Of a stretch of DNA of 49,915 bases, positions 1 through 9,656 are shown in pieces. The notes below the pieces were generated by a model. It ran no database searches. It worked only from the letters and a program-made list of their open reading frames with translations, and was not told the DNA's origin. The DNA is from DASYXW01 sp035934405 (lineage in GTDB: Bacteria > Acidobacteriota > Terriglobia > UBA7540): assembly GCA_035934405.1 (NCBI GenBank), contig DASYXW010000097.1, positions 1-49,915 on the forward strand. The letters run 5' to 3'. Position 1 is the stretch's first letter, and every line of letters begins with the position of its first letter. The position numbers and the translations under genes were made by a program.

Positions 1-229
1 CAAGCCGCCGCACTCCAGAGCGCCGCGATGCGTAATCGCATACCCGCCACGGCGAGCCAAACAGCGGCGAGGTATGTGCCACCCGCGCCGGGGAGGGCGT
101 CGGGACGTATGCGCCACCCGGCCGCTTCGTAGATGCGGCACCCGCCCGCAGACATCAGAAAACGATGTCCGCGCCTCCCGCCGCGCGGAGGCTCTGGGAA
201 GCGAGACGGCGCGCTACCCCCTGGTAGCG
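1..229. repeat. Left-edge intergenic region with degenerate repeats
   Basis: I see no convincing gene here. The stretch contains three degenerate copies of a GTATGCGCCACCC-type motif at about 72-90, 106-123 and 128-145. The 16 bases at 108-123 are the exact reverse complement of 42341-42356 in the 76-bp tandem repeat. The stretch at about 64-83 also resembles 42436-42455. This is therefore another copy of the dispersed repeat family found around 42.3 kb. It lies just downstream of the porin gene, whose stop is at 230. Confidence 0.6.
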
Positions 230-1984
230 CTACGGCAAGGTGTAGCGCATATCGACGTAACCCATGCTCAGGTGCGCGTCCTTGGGCGAGCCGGAAGCCA
301 CGACCCAGGGAGCCCGGTTCAAATAAGAGTACTGAGTGATGAGCTGCAGGGACCCGTAATGCGGGCTCTTCCAAAAGGTCTGGATCACGCCGAACGTTCC
401 CTCCTGAATGTTCTTGTTCTGGCTATTCGATGAGCCTGGGTAGCCGTAGCCAATGTACGACGGCGTGCTGGACGGCGTGCTGTTGCAGACCGCCACGGTT
501 CCGGTTGGACTCCCGGCCGGGATCGGCTGGACGAAGCAGTCGATGCCGAAATTGCGGCCGATATACACGCCACCCCAGTATCCATAAAACATGGTGTGCT
601 CGTTGACCTGGTACTCGGCTCCGGCCACGGCGGAGTCCGCGTGGACGAGCGAGGGGTGATACACGCCGTTGGAATCCCGATCAATGATGAAATTCGGGGC
701 CAGGCCGAAGATATAGCGCCCGCCGCCGTCGCTATAGAACGTGTTCACGATAGCGTGAAGGTTCTTGACCAGCTCGAAATTGAAGTTCGCGGCAAAGCCG
801 CCGCCTTCAGCGGTGCTATGGAGCTTGGCGGTGGGATCGTAAACGCGAGTGGAGGTGAGCAGTCCGGCGAATTCGATGTGTTCGTGCCGGGAGCCGACCA
901 TGGGGTCCAGGGCCACCTTGGCGATGACGTCAGGAGCCACATTCGGCGTGGATGGATTGTTGGCCGCGTTGGAGTTGGTGATGGAGCCGGAGCCGTTGTC
1001 TCCTTCGGCGACCAAGGCGCTCGGCACCGTGGCGTTTCCATACAACTGCTGGGGATTCTCAATCGAGATGCCGGCCGTCACCGTGCCGGAAGGATGGTAA
1101 ATCAGCCGGAACTGCGCCTGGCGGGCCCACGTCAGGCCCACTTGGTAGTTCGTATCCATGTCCTGGGAGAAGAAGATGTCCGGCGGGTTGGGTGAGAGCC
1201 CGGTGCGATTCGGAGTGAGCAGGCTCCAGGATTGGCCCCCCAGAAATTCGAACTTGCCCTTGCGGGCATCGAGCCAGTAAAGGCGGGAGCGGAGGCTATT
1301 GGAGTTGCTGGAAACGAAAACGTTCGGCGGAGTGAAGCCGAGGAAATCTGCCTCCACGTAACCCTTCAGGTCGAAGCCTTTGAAGGTGCTGGTGACCCCC
1401 AGGCTCACGCGGGAGTTCTGCATGGAGAAGCGCGTCTCCGACAAGCTTCCCGCCGTCGTGTGGGAAAACGGCGCCGCGCCGAACGAGGTGCCAATACCAC
1501 TGCCGACGTTCGTGGAGCGGCCGAAAACGGTGAAATCCATAAAGCCACCCGGGGTGAAGTCGGCTCCTCCGATGCGGAACGACAGAGGCGAATGTTCCTG
1601 GCCGCCCGATGGGTCATTTTGGACGGACGGCTTGACCGCAAGCGGCACGACGCTGGCAGTGGCTGCCGGTTGCGCTGGGACCATCGGGACCAGGCTCGCC
1701 ACCTGGCCGAGGCTCGGCGCTTGCAGCGAGGCGGGCCGAGGGCTATTCACATCTTCGCCCAGCTTCTGTTGCATCGCATTCACTGCCGCGCGGAGCAGGT
1801 CGATCTGCTTCTGTTGTTCCGCAACCTGTTGTTTCAAGAGCGACACTTCTTCTTTCGAGCCGGCATTGCCGGCCCGGACTTCATCGGCCGGCGCTGCTGT
1901 CTGCGAAAAAGCGGGGATCATGCTGCCCGCCAACACGACGGCCACGATGGCCAGGTACCGCACCCTTCTTCTTGTGTTGCGCAT
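230..1984 (-). CDS. Outer-membrane porin-like beta-barrel protein with coiled-coil N-terminus
   Basis: 584 residues. The N-terminus is a classical signal peptide (basic MRNTRRR, hydrophobic core, cleavage near AFSQ-TA at about residue 28). A short heptad-like segment follows (about 44-75, KEEVSLLKQQVAEQQKQIDLL), as in trimeric porins of the DcaP/phosphoselective type. The rest is rich in alternating aromatic/polar strands and ends in a beta-barrel-like C-terminus (DMRYTLP). I infer an outer-membrane channel; the substrate cannot be read from sequence. The ATG at 1984 is preceded by a strong AAGGAGG ribosome site at about 1988-1994. It is transcribed in the same direction as the two TonB receptors upstream but 418 bases away, so probably separately. 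Confidence 0.72.
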   Translation of the reverse strand: MRNTRRRVRYLAIVAVVLAGSMIPAFSQTAAPADEVRAGNAGSKEEVSLLKQQVAEQQKQIDLLRAAVNAMQQKLGEDVNSPRPASLQAPSLGQVASLVPMVPAQPAATASVVPLAVKPSVQNDPSGGQEHSPLSFRIGGADFTPGGFMDFTVFGRSTNVGSGIGTSFGAAPFSHTTAGSLSETRFSMQNSRVSLGVTSTFKGFDLKGYVEADFLGFTPPNVFVSSNSNSLRSRLYWLDARKGKFEFLGGQSWSLLTPNRTGLSPNPPDIFFSQDMDTNYQVGLTWARQAQFRLIYHPSGTVTAGISIENPQQLYGNATVPSALVAEGDNGSGSITNSNAANNPSTPNVAPDVIAKVALDPMVGSRHEHIEFAGLLTSTRVYDPTAKLHSTAEGGGFAANFNFELVKNLHAIVNTFYSDGGGRYIFGLAPNFIIDRDSNGVYHPSLVHADSAVAGAEYQVNEHTMFYGYWGGVYIGRNFGIDCFVQPIPAGSPTGTVAVCNSTPSSTPSYIGYGYPGSSNSQNKNIQEGTFGVIQTFWKSPHYGSLQLITQYSYLNRAPWVVASGSPKDAHLSMGYVDMRYTLP

Positions 1985-2402
1985 CCTTCCTCCTTGTAGT
2001 TTGAGCTTTTCAGTTTCAGCTTGAAAGGCAGGCGCTCCGGCCCCCCCATACCAAAGTGCGATGGTCGTCTTCGCGTGTTAAGCCCGGGCTACGGCAATGT
2101 TAGGTTTCTGTGAAGCGGAGCGCAACCTTTCCCCACAGACGGGAACCCAGCGAGCCGGGGATTCTAACTTCGTACAGCTTTTCTTAAGTTCGCTCACGTA
2201 TTCCCGAGTCGTGAGGCCAGCGCGTTCAGCCCGCGGCGGCGGGCGACATAAACTGCTTCTATGCCGCCCCTAACGGGGCTCCGTTGCGCCGGGACACGGT
2301 TTGACCCACGGCTGTCGCCGTGGGCCACATTATGCCGGCCCTGGCGGGCCTCGTGGGCAGCATGAGGCGAAAATACGCTAGCGAACTTATGAAACGATTG
2401 AC
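1985..2402. other. Intergenic region, no gene; carries repeat block
   Basis: 418 bases between the porin start and the end of the first TonB receptor. I find no plausible coding sequence. The half near the porin should hold its promoter, but no clear -35/-10 pair stands out. The other half is the repeat block described at 2189-2350. Confidence 0.6.
2189..2350. repeat. Dispersed palindromic repeat pair in head-to-head orientation
   Basis: Bases 2189-2232 closely match 42190-42232 (shared core TTCGCTCACGTATTCCCGAG and the following GTCGTGAG). Bases 2261-2350 are the same family as the 133-bp unit near 42.5 and 45 kb but inverted: a palindromic CCCACGGC...GCCGTGGG core and a CCGCCCC...GGGGC core read as reverse complements. 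The two halves face each other, so the block can fold into several hairpins. It may act as a transcription stop after the TonB receptor gene; that is inference. Confidence 0.65.
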
Positions 2403-5400
2403 TTAGAACACCAGCTTCAACGCAAACTGGATTTCCCGCGGGTCTTCTGCGCTTGAGACTACGCCGAAGTTGGCGGCGCCGAAAATTCGGCCGGGAAGGT
2501 CAAAGTTCGGATGATTGAGGCAATTATAAGCATCGAACCGGAATTGGAGCTTCAGACCCTCACGTAAGGCGCCCTCTTTCTGAAGGGACAGGTCAAAGTC
2601 TTCCAGGCCTGGCCCCACAACGATATTTCGGCCGGCGGTCCCGAAGGTGAACTGCGCGGGAAGCACGAAGGCCGACGCATTGAACCATTCGGCGGGCGTC
2701 TGGGGGCCACTATTGGGATCGCCAATCAGATTAGGACGCTCGATGTTGGCGCCGTTGACGAGGCCGATATGCGCCACGTCATTGCCTGCGGCCGAGGACA
2801 GGTTGACGGTAAAGGGAGCGCCACTCTGAACGATCAGGATGCCGCTTGTCCGCCAGCCCGCCACGGCGCGATGGCGCCAGCCACGGGAACCTCGTCCAAA
2901 GGGAAGGTCGTACACGAGATTGGCCGCAAAGCGGTTGCGATGATCGAAGCTCGAGACCGCTGTTTCCAGAGGAAGGTCGTAGACATTCTGCGCCAGATTG
3001 TATTCGGCATTCGTCGTGCCCGCATCCGAAGCATCATCCATGGACTTCGACCAAGTATGAGTGACTTCAAAGGACAGGCCGCGAGCAAAGTGGTGTCTGA
3101 CTCTGAGCGTGAGCCCGTTGAAGGTGGCCCACCCATCCCACCGAATGGTGGTGAATGCATTCAGCGCCGGATACGGCCGAACTCCACCAAAGGTCCTCGG
3201 GACGTTCAGCGCGGTCGAGCTATCGGCATGGACGGTTCTCGATCCCACGTACTGCGCTTCCACCAACGTATTGGCGGTCAGCGGCCGCTCGACAGTCAGG
3301 TTCCAGACTTCGTTGTACTCGATTCTAAAGTTGTGGTCGACACTGTTCGCACTGATGGCGCCGGTGGGGTTGAAAGTCAAGATATTTTCCGTGGTGAATG
3401 CCGGAGCGGCACTGGTGTTCTTGACGTTCTTGATGAGGAAAAAGGGAATGTTCTCCGCCAGGTTCTGCAGAATGCTGTAAGAGGCCTGGTTGGTGTAGAC
3501 GCCGAATCCGGCGCGCACGACCAGGTCATGGGAACCCGGCACCTTCCAGGCGAGGCCCAGGCGGGGAGAGAACCGCAGGTCGTGCGGCGTCAACAAACTA
3601 TTGTTCCAGCCGATACTCGCCGCCGAAACGACGGGAATCGGGCTCAGCGCCGCGAGCGCGCTTGCCGTGGAAGGCAGGTTCGCCGGGTTTCCCGCGACCA
3701 CAAAGGCGGGGCCGCCCGGGGCGGAGAGATTGATGTCCGACGTCTGATTCGGCTGCGCCACAAGGTTCTGGTTGAACTCGTAGCGCAGGCCCGCATCGAA
3801 CTTGAGGCTGGGCGTGACCTGCCAGCCATCCTGGACGTAGAATTGGGCCCAGTTGGTGTGCGCGTTTTCGGCTCCCTCGCCGATGCCGACTTGTGCCTGC
3901 GCCGGGTCTCCCAGCAGGAAGTCGGCGAGGGGGCTTCCGCTATACGAGCCGTCGTAGGTATAAATCCCACGCGCGCCGTTCGGAAAGGAAGGATTAAAGT
4001 CGAGATGGAAGAAATAACCGCCGAACTGGATGCTGTGCTTGCCGCGATAGACGAGGACGTTGTCATAGAGCTCGAAGTTGCGGTCCACTCTCGTTGTAAA
4101 GCCTGCGGCGTCCCCGATCGTGCTGAAGGTGTTGCTGAGAGAAACCTGCGGGTAGCCGAAGTCCGCAGGATTGGGGGTCGTGCCCTGCAATCCGTACTGG
4201 GCAGCAAAGTTGTTCCCGGCGTTGGGATTCCCTTGTCCGCCCGAGACCCCGAGCCATCCGAATCGAAACTCGTTCAGAACGTTCGAGGCAAAGATGTGAG
4301 TTTCGCCCAGCGCCAGGTTGAAGGAATGCGTCCTCAGCGCCCGCCCGAAGCCGGGCAGCAGCGCCTCGTTGAGCACACTGGAGCCAAAGGGGTCGAATTG
4401 GTTGGCATCGAAAACGGAAGCGCGGGCAAACGCGCTGTCCTGGGGAGTGAATTGATCATCCAGGCGGGCGTTGTACTGGTTGGTGTCAGATTTCTGTTCG
4501 TCAACAGCCAGCAGGTTGTTGGTGTTTCCAGGGAGGTTGGGAGGCGGCAGTTTGGCGAGCAGCGCCACGGCGGCGGGATCGAGCGGAACGTTGATGTCGT
4601 TGCCCGGGAAGGGTTGACCCGTGGCCGGATTCACAATCGCAACAGCGCCGAAGCTGCCGGCACGCTCGGCACCGCTCGGAACGCTAAACAGGTGAGCCAG
4701 TGAATCGCGGATTCGCTGGCCGTCGTAATTAACAAAGAAATACGCTCTGTCTCTCGCGATAGGGCCGCCTAGGGCCGCGCCAAACTGGTTCTCTCGAAAG
4801 GGCGGGGCGTGCTGCCCCGCGGGAGCGAAAAAGTTCCGGGCGTCGAACACATTGTTCCTCACAAATTCGTAGACGCTTCCGTGGAAGGCGTTCGTACCCG
4901 ATTGAGTGAGGACATTGATCACACCGCCCGACTTGCCTCCAAACTCCGCGTCGTAATTGGTCTTGTTGATATTGAATTCCCGTATGTCGTCAACTGAGGG
5001 ACTGAGCACGACGTTGTTGAAATACTCGTCGGTGACGTTGACGCCGTCGACCAGAAACAAGTTGTGGCCGGTGCGCTGGCCCAGAATGTTGATGAGCTTG
5101 CCGGTCTGCTGTAGCGCGTCTCCGCGCGTGCCCCCTGGGGGGTTCACAACACCTGCACCCAAAAGGCTCAGTTCCAGGAATTCGCGGCCTTTCAGCGGGA
5201 GCGCGGCCACTTGGCGGTTCTCGATGACGTCGTTGATCTGGGCAGACTCAAGTTGCAGCCGTTCCGGAGCGATCTCTACCGTCACCACCTCGGAATGTGC
5301 GCCGACCACCAGGGTAAAGTCCTGGCGCACCTTCTCGCCCAAGTGGACCACCAGACCGTCCTGCATCGCCTGCTTGAAGCCCTCGGCGTCGACGGCAAGG

Positions 5401-5714
5401 GTGTATTCACCCACCGGAAGCTGTGCCAGCAGATACTCCCCCGACTGATTGACCACGGCATCGAACCGCTGCCGCGTTGCGGTGTGGGTTGCGACCACTC
5501 GGGCCGCAGGCACGACCGCGCCAGAAGGATCCGTAACCAGGCCGAAAATCTCGGCGGTATTCATTTGGGCGAGAGACGGAGCCGGGGCCAGAATGAGCAT
5601 GCCCAACATCAGGACAGCGAACCGTCCCGCCGATCTGTTGGGTAACGACGCAGAGGGTTCCGCCGAAAGGCAGAAGGCTGTATTGCGCTTCTCATGGGCG
5701 GGCCTGTGTCCCAT
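2403..5714 (-). CDS. TonB-dependent receptor with carboxypeptidase-regulatory-like N-terminal domain
   Basis: 1103 residues. A long leader ends in a hydrophobic stretch (about 31-49) with cleavage near SLAQ. It is followed by a carboxypeptidase-regulatory-like beta-sandwich (about 52-140; AEIFGLVTDPSGAVVPAARV), a plug domain (about 150-270, with the LPLKGREFLELSLL segment typical of Oar/SusC-like acidobacterial receptors) and a long 22-strand-type barrel ending ...IQFALKLVF with a terminal aromatic. This family imports large substrates such as oligosaccharides or peptides across the outer membrane using TonB-ExbBD energy. The substrate is not readable here. The ATG at 5714 has an excellent AAAGGAGG site. 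No SusD-like partner is adjacent. Confidence 0.88.
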   Translation of the reverse strand: MGHRPAHEKRNTAFCLSAEPSASLPNRSAGRFAVLMLGMLILAPAPSLAQMNTAEIFGLVTDPSGAVVPAARVVATHTATRQRFDAVVNQSGEYLLAQLPVGEYTLAVDAEGFKQAMQDGLVVHLGEKVRQDFTLVVGAHSEVVTVEIAPERLQLESAQINDVIENRQVAALPLKGREFLELSLLGAGVVNPPGGTRGDALQQTGKLINILGQRTGHNLFLVDGVNVTDEYFNNVVLSPSVDDIREFNINKTNYDAEFGGKSGGVINVLTQSGTNAFHGSVYEFVRNNVFDARNFFAPAGQHAPPFRENQFGAALGGPIARDRAYFFVNYDGQRIRDSLAHLFSVPSGAERAGSFGAVAIVNPATGQPFPGNDINVPLDPAAVALLAKLPPPNLPGNTNNLLAVDEQKSDTNQYNARLDDQFTPQDSAFARASVFDANQFDPFGSSVLNEALLPGFGRALRTHSFNLALGETHIFASNVLNEFRFGWLGVSGGQGNPNAGNNFAAQYGLQGTTPNPADFGYPQVSLSNTFSTIGDAAGFTTRVDRNFELYDNVLVYRGKHSIQFGGYFFHLDFNPSFPNGARGIYTYDGSYSGSPLADFLLGDPAQAQVGIGEGAENAHTNWAQFYVQDGWQVTPSLKFDAGLRYEFNQNLVAQPNQTSDINLSAPGGPAFVVAGNPANLPSTASALAALSPIPVVSAASIGWNNSLLTPHDLRFSPRLGLAWKVPGSHDLVVRAGFGVYTNQASYSILQNLAENIPFFLIKNVKNTSAAPAFTTENILTFNPTGAISANSVDHNFRIEYNEVWNLTVERPLTANTLVEAQYVGSRTVHADSSTALNVPRTFGGVRPYPALNAFTTIRWDGWATFNGLTLRVRHHFARGLSFEVTHTWSKSMDDASDAGTTNAEYNLAQNVYDLPLETAVSSFDHRNRFAANLVYDLPFGRGSRGWRHRAVAGWRTSGILIVQSGAPFTVNLSSAAGNDVAHIGLVNGANIERPNLIGDPNSGPQTPAEWFNASAFVLPAQFTFGTAGRNIVVGPGLEDFDLSLQKEGALREGLKLQFRFDAYNCLNHPNFDLPGRIFGAANFGVVSSAEDPREIQFALKLVF

Positions 5715-5823
5715 ACTCGATTTCCTCCTTTAGACTGTCCTAGCCCGAGGTTCCCGACCCGCACTCGCAGATACGGCTTGACGGCCCTGGTGATGTCTGG
5801 CCGTTTGCACGAATGGAGTGGGT

Positions 5824-5829
5824 ATTATA
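5824..5829 (-). promoter_or_regulatory. Possible -10 box upstream of the first TonB receptor gene
   Basis: A perfect TATAAT on the minus strand lies about 110 bases upstream of the ATG at 5714, in a locally AT-rich patch of an otherwise GC-rich 284-base gap (5715-5998). No good -35 box sits 16-18 bases away, so this is a weak call. Confidence 0.3.
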
Positions 5830-5998
5830 ATTGATTTACTAGACTGGGCGCGATACGTCCGGAGCCGAGCTCGGCGAGTCAGGCGGCTGTCGAACAAGTC
5901 CGTTAAGCCGGGGAGAGGGCCGGGCCGTCTGTATCGAAAGGATAACGGCCAGCAGAAGTCGCCGAAAGAATCGAGAGAATCTAAGTTGGCTGGCGTTG

Positions 5999-8900
5999 TC
6001 ACCACAACAGTTTCACTCCGAATTGCGCCTGGCGTGATGTGGTCGCCGTGCTTGTGATCACTCCGGCCGTGGGCGAAAGCCCGGCGGGAGTGAAGACGAT
6101 CAAATTTGGGGTGTTGAAATTGGCCCGGTTCAAGAAATTGAATAGCTCGGCTCGAAACTGCAGCGTGAGTCCTTCGCGAACGGGCGTGTCTTTCAGGAAG
6201 GATAAATCCCAGGTGGCAAGTCCCGGACCGGTCAGTGTGTCTCTCCCGAGGTTTCCGTAAAAGCCACTGTTCGGGGGAGGCGCAAGGAACGCAGCGGGAT
6301 TGAACCACTCTTTTGGTGTGCCCAGAATCACCGGGCCCGAGAACGAGGGATTCACGAACGGGCGCACCGGGTTCCGCGTGTCGCCATTATTCGACGGGTT
6401 GTAGCTGAGCTGGGGCGTGAACGGAAAGCCGGATTGCAAGGTTACAATCGAGTTCACCGTCCAGCCGCTTGCGACTGCATTAGTGATTCCGCTCAGGCCA
6501 CCCAAGTATCGCTTGCCGTGTCCTAGCGGCAGATCGTAGGTTTCGCTGATTACGCCAGCGTTTCTCACGTCGTACGTAGCAGGTCCCCGGTCGGCGCGCA
6601 AATCGAACGGGTTCGATACCAGTCCGGGGGCATTTCCAGCCGCGGTCGCATTCAGCGAATCTCCGTTATCGAGAGCCTTCGACCAGGTATAGACACCGCG
6701 CAACGAAAATCCCCGGCTGAAGCGGTGGTTCACATCAACTTGAAGCGCATTGTAAGAACTGTCTCCGGCGGAGAACCAAGCCCATGCGCTGCCGAGCGCG
6801 GGATTGGCTCTCGGTGTTCCAGCCGGGATGTAATACGTCCCCGTGGGGACGGGCGTTCCGGCCAATGGGGCCGGAACGCTGTTGGGATAGTTTGCCGGGC
6901 ACGGCGATGCAGGACAGATGATCGGCGTGGGCTCGTTGTCGTTTAAGCTGACAATTTCATGGTACCCGTGAGACCCGATATAGCCCACACTCAAGACCGT
7001 ATTCCGAGACAGCTCCCGTTCAAACCCTAAAGAATAGGAAATCAAGGTGGGCGTCTTCAGGTCGGGCTGAACGCCTCCGGGCAGCACCTTCGCATTGGAT
7101 GGCACCGCAGTGGTGGGCAACGGCAGATCGGAAACCGGGAGGTTGTCAATGCCGTAGGATGGATTGAAGGGTGCATTCTGATCCATTCGGTAACCGAGCG
7201 CATCCTGCAGATCGTTGTACATGCCGAACCCCGCGCGGATCACCGTCTTTGCGCTGAACGGGCTCCAGGCCACACCGATTCGTGGCTGCGGCAGAAACTT
7301 CGCGTTATTCACCGTGAACGCCGAGTTTCCGACCCGCGGCAGCGTCTGGATGATCCCGTCGCTGAACACGAAGTTCGCCGCGCGGCCGTGAGCCTCGTTC
7401 CACCCGCTGGTGAATTCCTGGCGGAAGCCGAGCGACAAGGTCAATTTTGGCGTCAGGCGAAGAACATCCTCCGCATGCCAGGCGCCGAGCCGCGAACGCC
7501 AATTCAATTCGGTCGGCGCCGGATCATATAAGAAGGTCCCCACCGTGCCTTGCAGGAACTGCTGCAAGCTCGTAAACGTTGCTTGTCCGTACTGGCTAAG
7601 AGCCAGGTCCTCGTTGGCCTGGACCCGCTGGAACCAGCCTCCGAAGCTGAACAAGTGGCGTCCCTTCGTTAAGGTTACGGTATCCTCGTAGGTGAAGAGA
7701 TTTCGAGTGATCCGCAAATTGCTCCCGATGTTGCTTCCTGCCAAGCTCACTTGCGCAGCCGGATTCGCCGCCGCGCTTCCTCCCACCACGATGGCTCCGA
7801 TGGGGTTCGCGCCGACGAAACCCGGAAGAGTGGCTGCCGGGGTTCCGGGAGTGGGTTCGCCGGTGTAGAAATAACTGGCGCGGGAAAAGCCGGCGCGCGC
7901 GCTGTTGAGCAGTGTTGGTGAAAAAACGTGTGTTTCTTCCAGGCTCAACACCTGTTCCCGCAGGTTTTCGAGGTCGGTACTGTAGAGGTTGGTGCTGGTG
8001 GGCGTGACGTCGGCGCTGTCGTCAATCGTGTAGACGGCGCTCAGGGTGTCCCGGGAGGAAAAAATATGGTCGAGCCGGGTGGTTCCAAAATCGTCCCGGA
8101 TGGTTTGCAGCGGATTGTTGAACGCTTCCGCGATTCCCCCGAAGTCCGGGGCGTTCGGACTCTGGAGCGGCCACGCCGCAAGCAACGGCGCGACGCTGGG
8201 CGCCACACCGACGTTCACGAGGCCGGATGCCGGGCAGGGGTTCGGCGCCGGGCTCACGAGTTTGCAGGGCAACAGTCCGTTGCGGGCATTCGTGTCCGGC
8301 ACGAGGTCCACTCCGGTCTGGTGAAGGTGCTGGCGGAATCCTTCATAGTTGCCGAAGAGAAACGTCTTGTCCTTCTGGATGGCGCCGCCGAGCGAACCTC
8401 CGAACTGGTTGCGCTCGAAGGGCGGCGCGGAGCCGCGGTCGAAATAGTTGGGGGCGTCGAACGCGCTGTTTCGCAGAAATTCGTATAAGCCTCCGTGCAA
8501 CTGGTTGGTGCCCGACTGAGTGACAATCAAGACCTGAGCGCCCGGTCTCTTGCCGTATTCCGCGCCGTAGGAATCACGGAGCACATTGAATTCACGCACC
8601 GCATCCACGCCGAGCAACTGCTGGCTGGTGCCTCCCGGCTGCATGTTATTTTCGGCCGCGCCACTGAACTCCACTCCGTTCAGGAGGAATAGGTTCTGCT
8701 GGGGCCGGTTTCCTGAAACCGCAAAGTTATTGCCCACCGTGGAGTTCGATACGCCAATCCCGCCGGTCTTTTCCGAGGTGAAGTTGACCACGCCGGGGTT
8801 GAGCGTGAGCAATTCGTCGTAGCTTCGTCCGTTGAGAGGAAGACCCTTGACTTGTTGTCCGCCGACCAGACCGGAAATGTCCGCCGTCGTAACGCCGACC

Positions 8901-9379
8901 GGCGGCGCATCTGCGTTTACGATCACCTGTTGGCTGACTTCCCCGACGCGCAGGGTCAGGTTGACGGTCGCATCTTGATCAACGGCGAGATGGATTCCCT
9001 TCCGGATGCCCTCGGTGAACCCCTGCTTCCTGACATCGACTTCGTATTCTCCTACCGGAAGCGCGAACACCTGATATTGGCCTGCGTCGTCGGTGACCGT
9101 GCTCCGATCTGTCTCCGTATTCACGTTTCTAACCATTACACTCGCGCCCGAGACAGCCGCGCCCGCCGGGTCGGTAATCATACCCGAGACGGTCGCCGTC
9201 ACCTGAGCCCAAGCCAGAGGCGTCCAAACGAAAACAAGAAGAACAAGGACGAGCGCGCGGGCGCACCATGAGCGTGGCTCTCCGCGGTGAACCTCCTTGT
9301 TGCGGCTGGCGGCCAGAAAGGCCACGGGCAACGCTCGACCTCGTCCTGCGTGCCGCCGGTTAATCCAACCTAGACTCAT
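5999..9379 (-). CDS. Second TonB-dependent receptor (Oar-like)
   Basis: About 1126 residues from the ATG at 9379; a TTG seven codons upstream (9400) is also possible. The hydrophobic signal segment (ARALVLVLLVFVWTPLAWAQ) sits unusually far in, about residues 39-58. After it come a carboxypeptidase-regulatory-like domain (VSGMITDPAGAAVSGASVMV), a plug with LPLNGRSYDELLTLNPGVVN, and a long barrel ending FGVKLLW. It belongs to the same family as the neighbour at 2403-5714 but is clearly divergent in sequence. The 5' UTR and a strong promoter are visible upstream. The substrate is unknown. A consensus-like AAGGAGG at 9292-9298 lies inside the coding region with no in-frame start after it, so it was not used to set the start. 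Confidence 0.87.
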   Translation of the reverse strand: MSLGWINRRHAGRGRALPVAFLAASRNKEVHRGEPRSWCARALVLVLLVFVWTPLAWAQVTATVSGMITDPAGAAVSGASVMVRNVNTETDRSTVTDDAGQYQVFALPVGEYEVDVRKQGFTEGIRKGIHLAVDQDATVNLTLRVGEVSQQVIVNADAPPVGVTTADISGLVGGQQVKGLPLNGRSYDELLTLNPGVVNFTSEKTGGIGVSNSTVGNNFAVSGNRPQQNLFLLNGVEFSGAAENNMQPGGTSQQLLGVDAVREFNVLRDSYGAEYGKRPGAQVLIVTQSGTNQLHGGLYEFLRNSAFDAPNYFDRGSAPPFERNQFGGSLGGAIQKDKTFLFGNYEGFRQHLHQTGVDLVPDTNARNGLLPCKLVSPAPNPCPASGLVNVGVAPSVAPLLAAWPLQSPNAPDFGGIAEAFNNPLQTIRDDFGTTRLDHIFSSRDTLSAVYTIDDSADVTPTSTNLYSTDLENLREQVLSLEETHVFSPTLLNSARAGFSRASYFYTGEPTPGTPAATLPGFVGANPIGAIVVGGSAAANPAAQVSLAGSNIGSNLRITRNLFTYEDTVTLTKGRHLFSFGGWFQRVQANEDLALSQYGQATFTSLQQFLQGTVGTFLYDPAPTELNWRSRLGAWHAEDVLRLTPKLTLSLGFRQEFTSGWNEAHGRAANFVFSDGIIQTLPRVGNSAFTVNNAKFLPQPRIGVAWSPFSAKTVIRAGFGMYNDLQDALGYRMDQNAPFNPSYGIDNLPVSDLPLPTTAVPSNAKVLPGGVQPDLKTPTLISYSLGFERELSRNTVLSVGYIGSHGYHEIVSLNDNEPTPIICPASPCPANYPNSVPAPLAGTPVPTGTYYIPAGTPRANPALGSAWAWFSAGDSSYNALQVDVNHRFSRGFSLRGVYTWSKALDNGDSLNATAAGNAPGLVSNPFDLRADRGPATYDVRNAGVISETYDLPLGHGKRYLGGLSGITNAVASGWTVNSIVTLQSGFPFTPQLSYNPSNNGDTRNPVRPFVNPSFSGPVILGTPKEWFNPAAFLAPPPNSGFYGNLGRDTLTGPGLATWDLSFLKDTPVREGLTLQFRAELFNFLNRANFNTPNLIVFTPAGLSPTAGVITSTATTSRQAQFGVKLLW

Positions 9380-9458
9380 AGGCACACCGCCTCTCCTCAA
9401 GTCAACGATTTTCGCCGCGCGACCCCGACCGAACCCTGCCGTTCAACACGGAACGGCG

Positions 9459-9487
9459 ATTATATGTGAATCTGTTGTGATTTTCAA
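9459..9487 (-). promoter_or_regulatory. Sigma-70-type promoter for the second TonB receptor gene
   Basis: On the minus strand a TTGAAA (-35, 9482-9487) is followed by exactly 17 bases and a perfect TATAAT (-10, 9459-9464). This is the best vegetative promoter match in the window. Transcription would start around 9450, giving a leader of roughly 50-70 bases before the start at 9379 or 9400. Confidence 0.72.
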
Positions 9488-9656
9488 TACGGAATAGTGA
9501 GGTATTGTTCGGAGCCGCCGGTGCGCTGTTTTTCTGTAAATGGCGAGCTGCCCTGGCCGTGGCGGCGGGAACACAGGTTCAAGTCCCGCCGGGGACGCCG
9601 CCGTCGGACAGTCCCCTGCCGACTGAATAACGTGATAGCTTGTTCTTCTGGAAAAT

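Noticed and set aside
2769..4703. A 644-codon open frame on the plus strand opposite the first TonB receptor
   Set aside because: It is the antisense shadow of a well-supported receptor gene in GC-rich DNA; its translation is low in hydrophobic structure and has no recognisable domain. The same holds for 14761-16551 (plus) opposite the allantoinase and for 38678-39991 (minus) opposite the beta-helix gene.
9269..9300. AAGGAGG (9292-9298) with an ATG at 9269 inside the second TonB receptor gene
   Set aside because: The ATG is out of frame and 22 bases away from the site, so it cannot start the receptor. Using it would lose the signal peptide frame.
9560..9600. GGTTCAAGTCCCGCC, which looks like the T-loop of a tRNA
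   Set aside because: The five bases before the loop do not pair properly with those after it, and no acceptor, D or anticodon arms can be built upstream. Probably chance.
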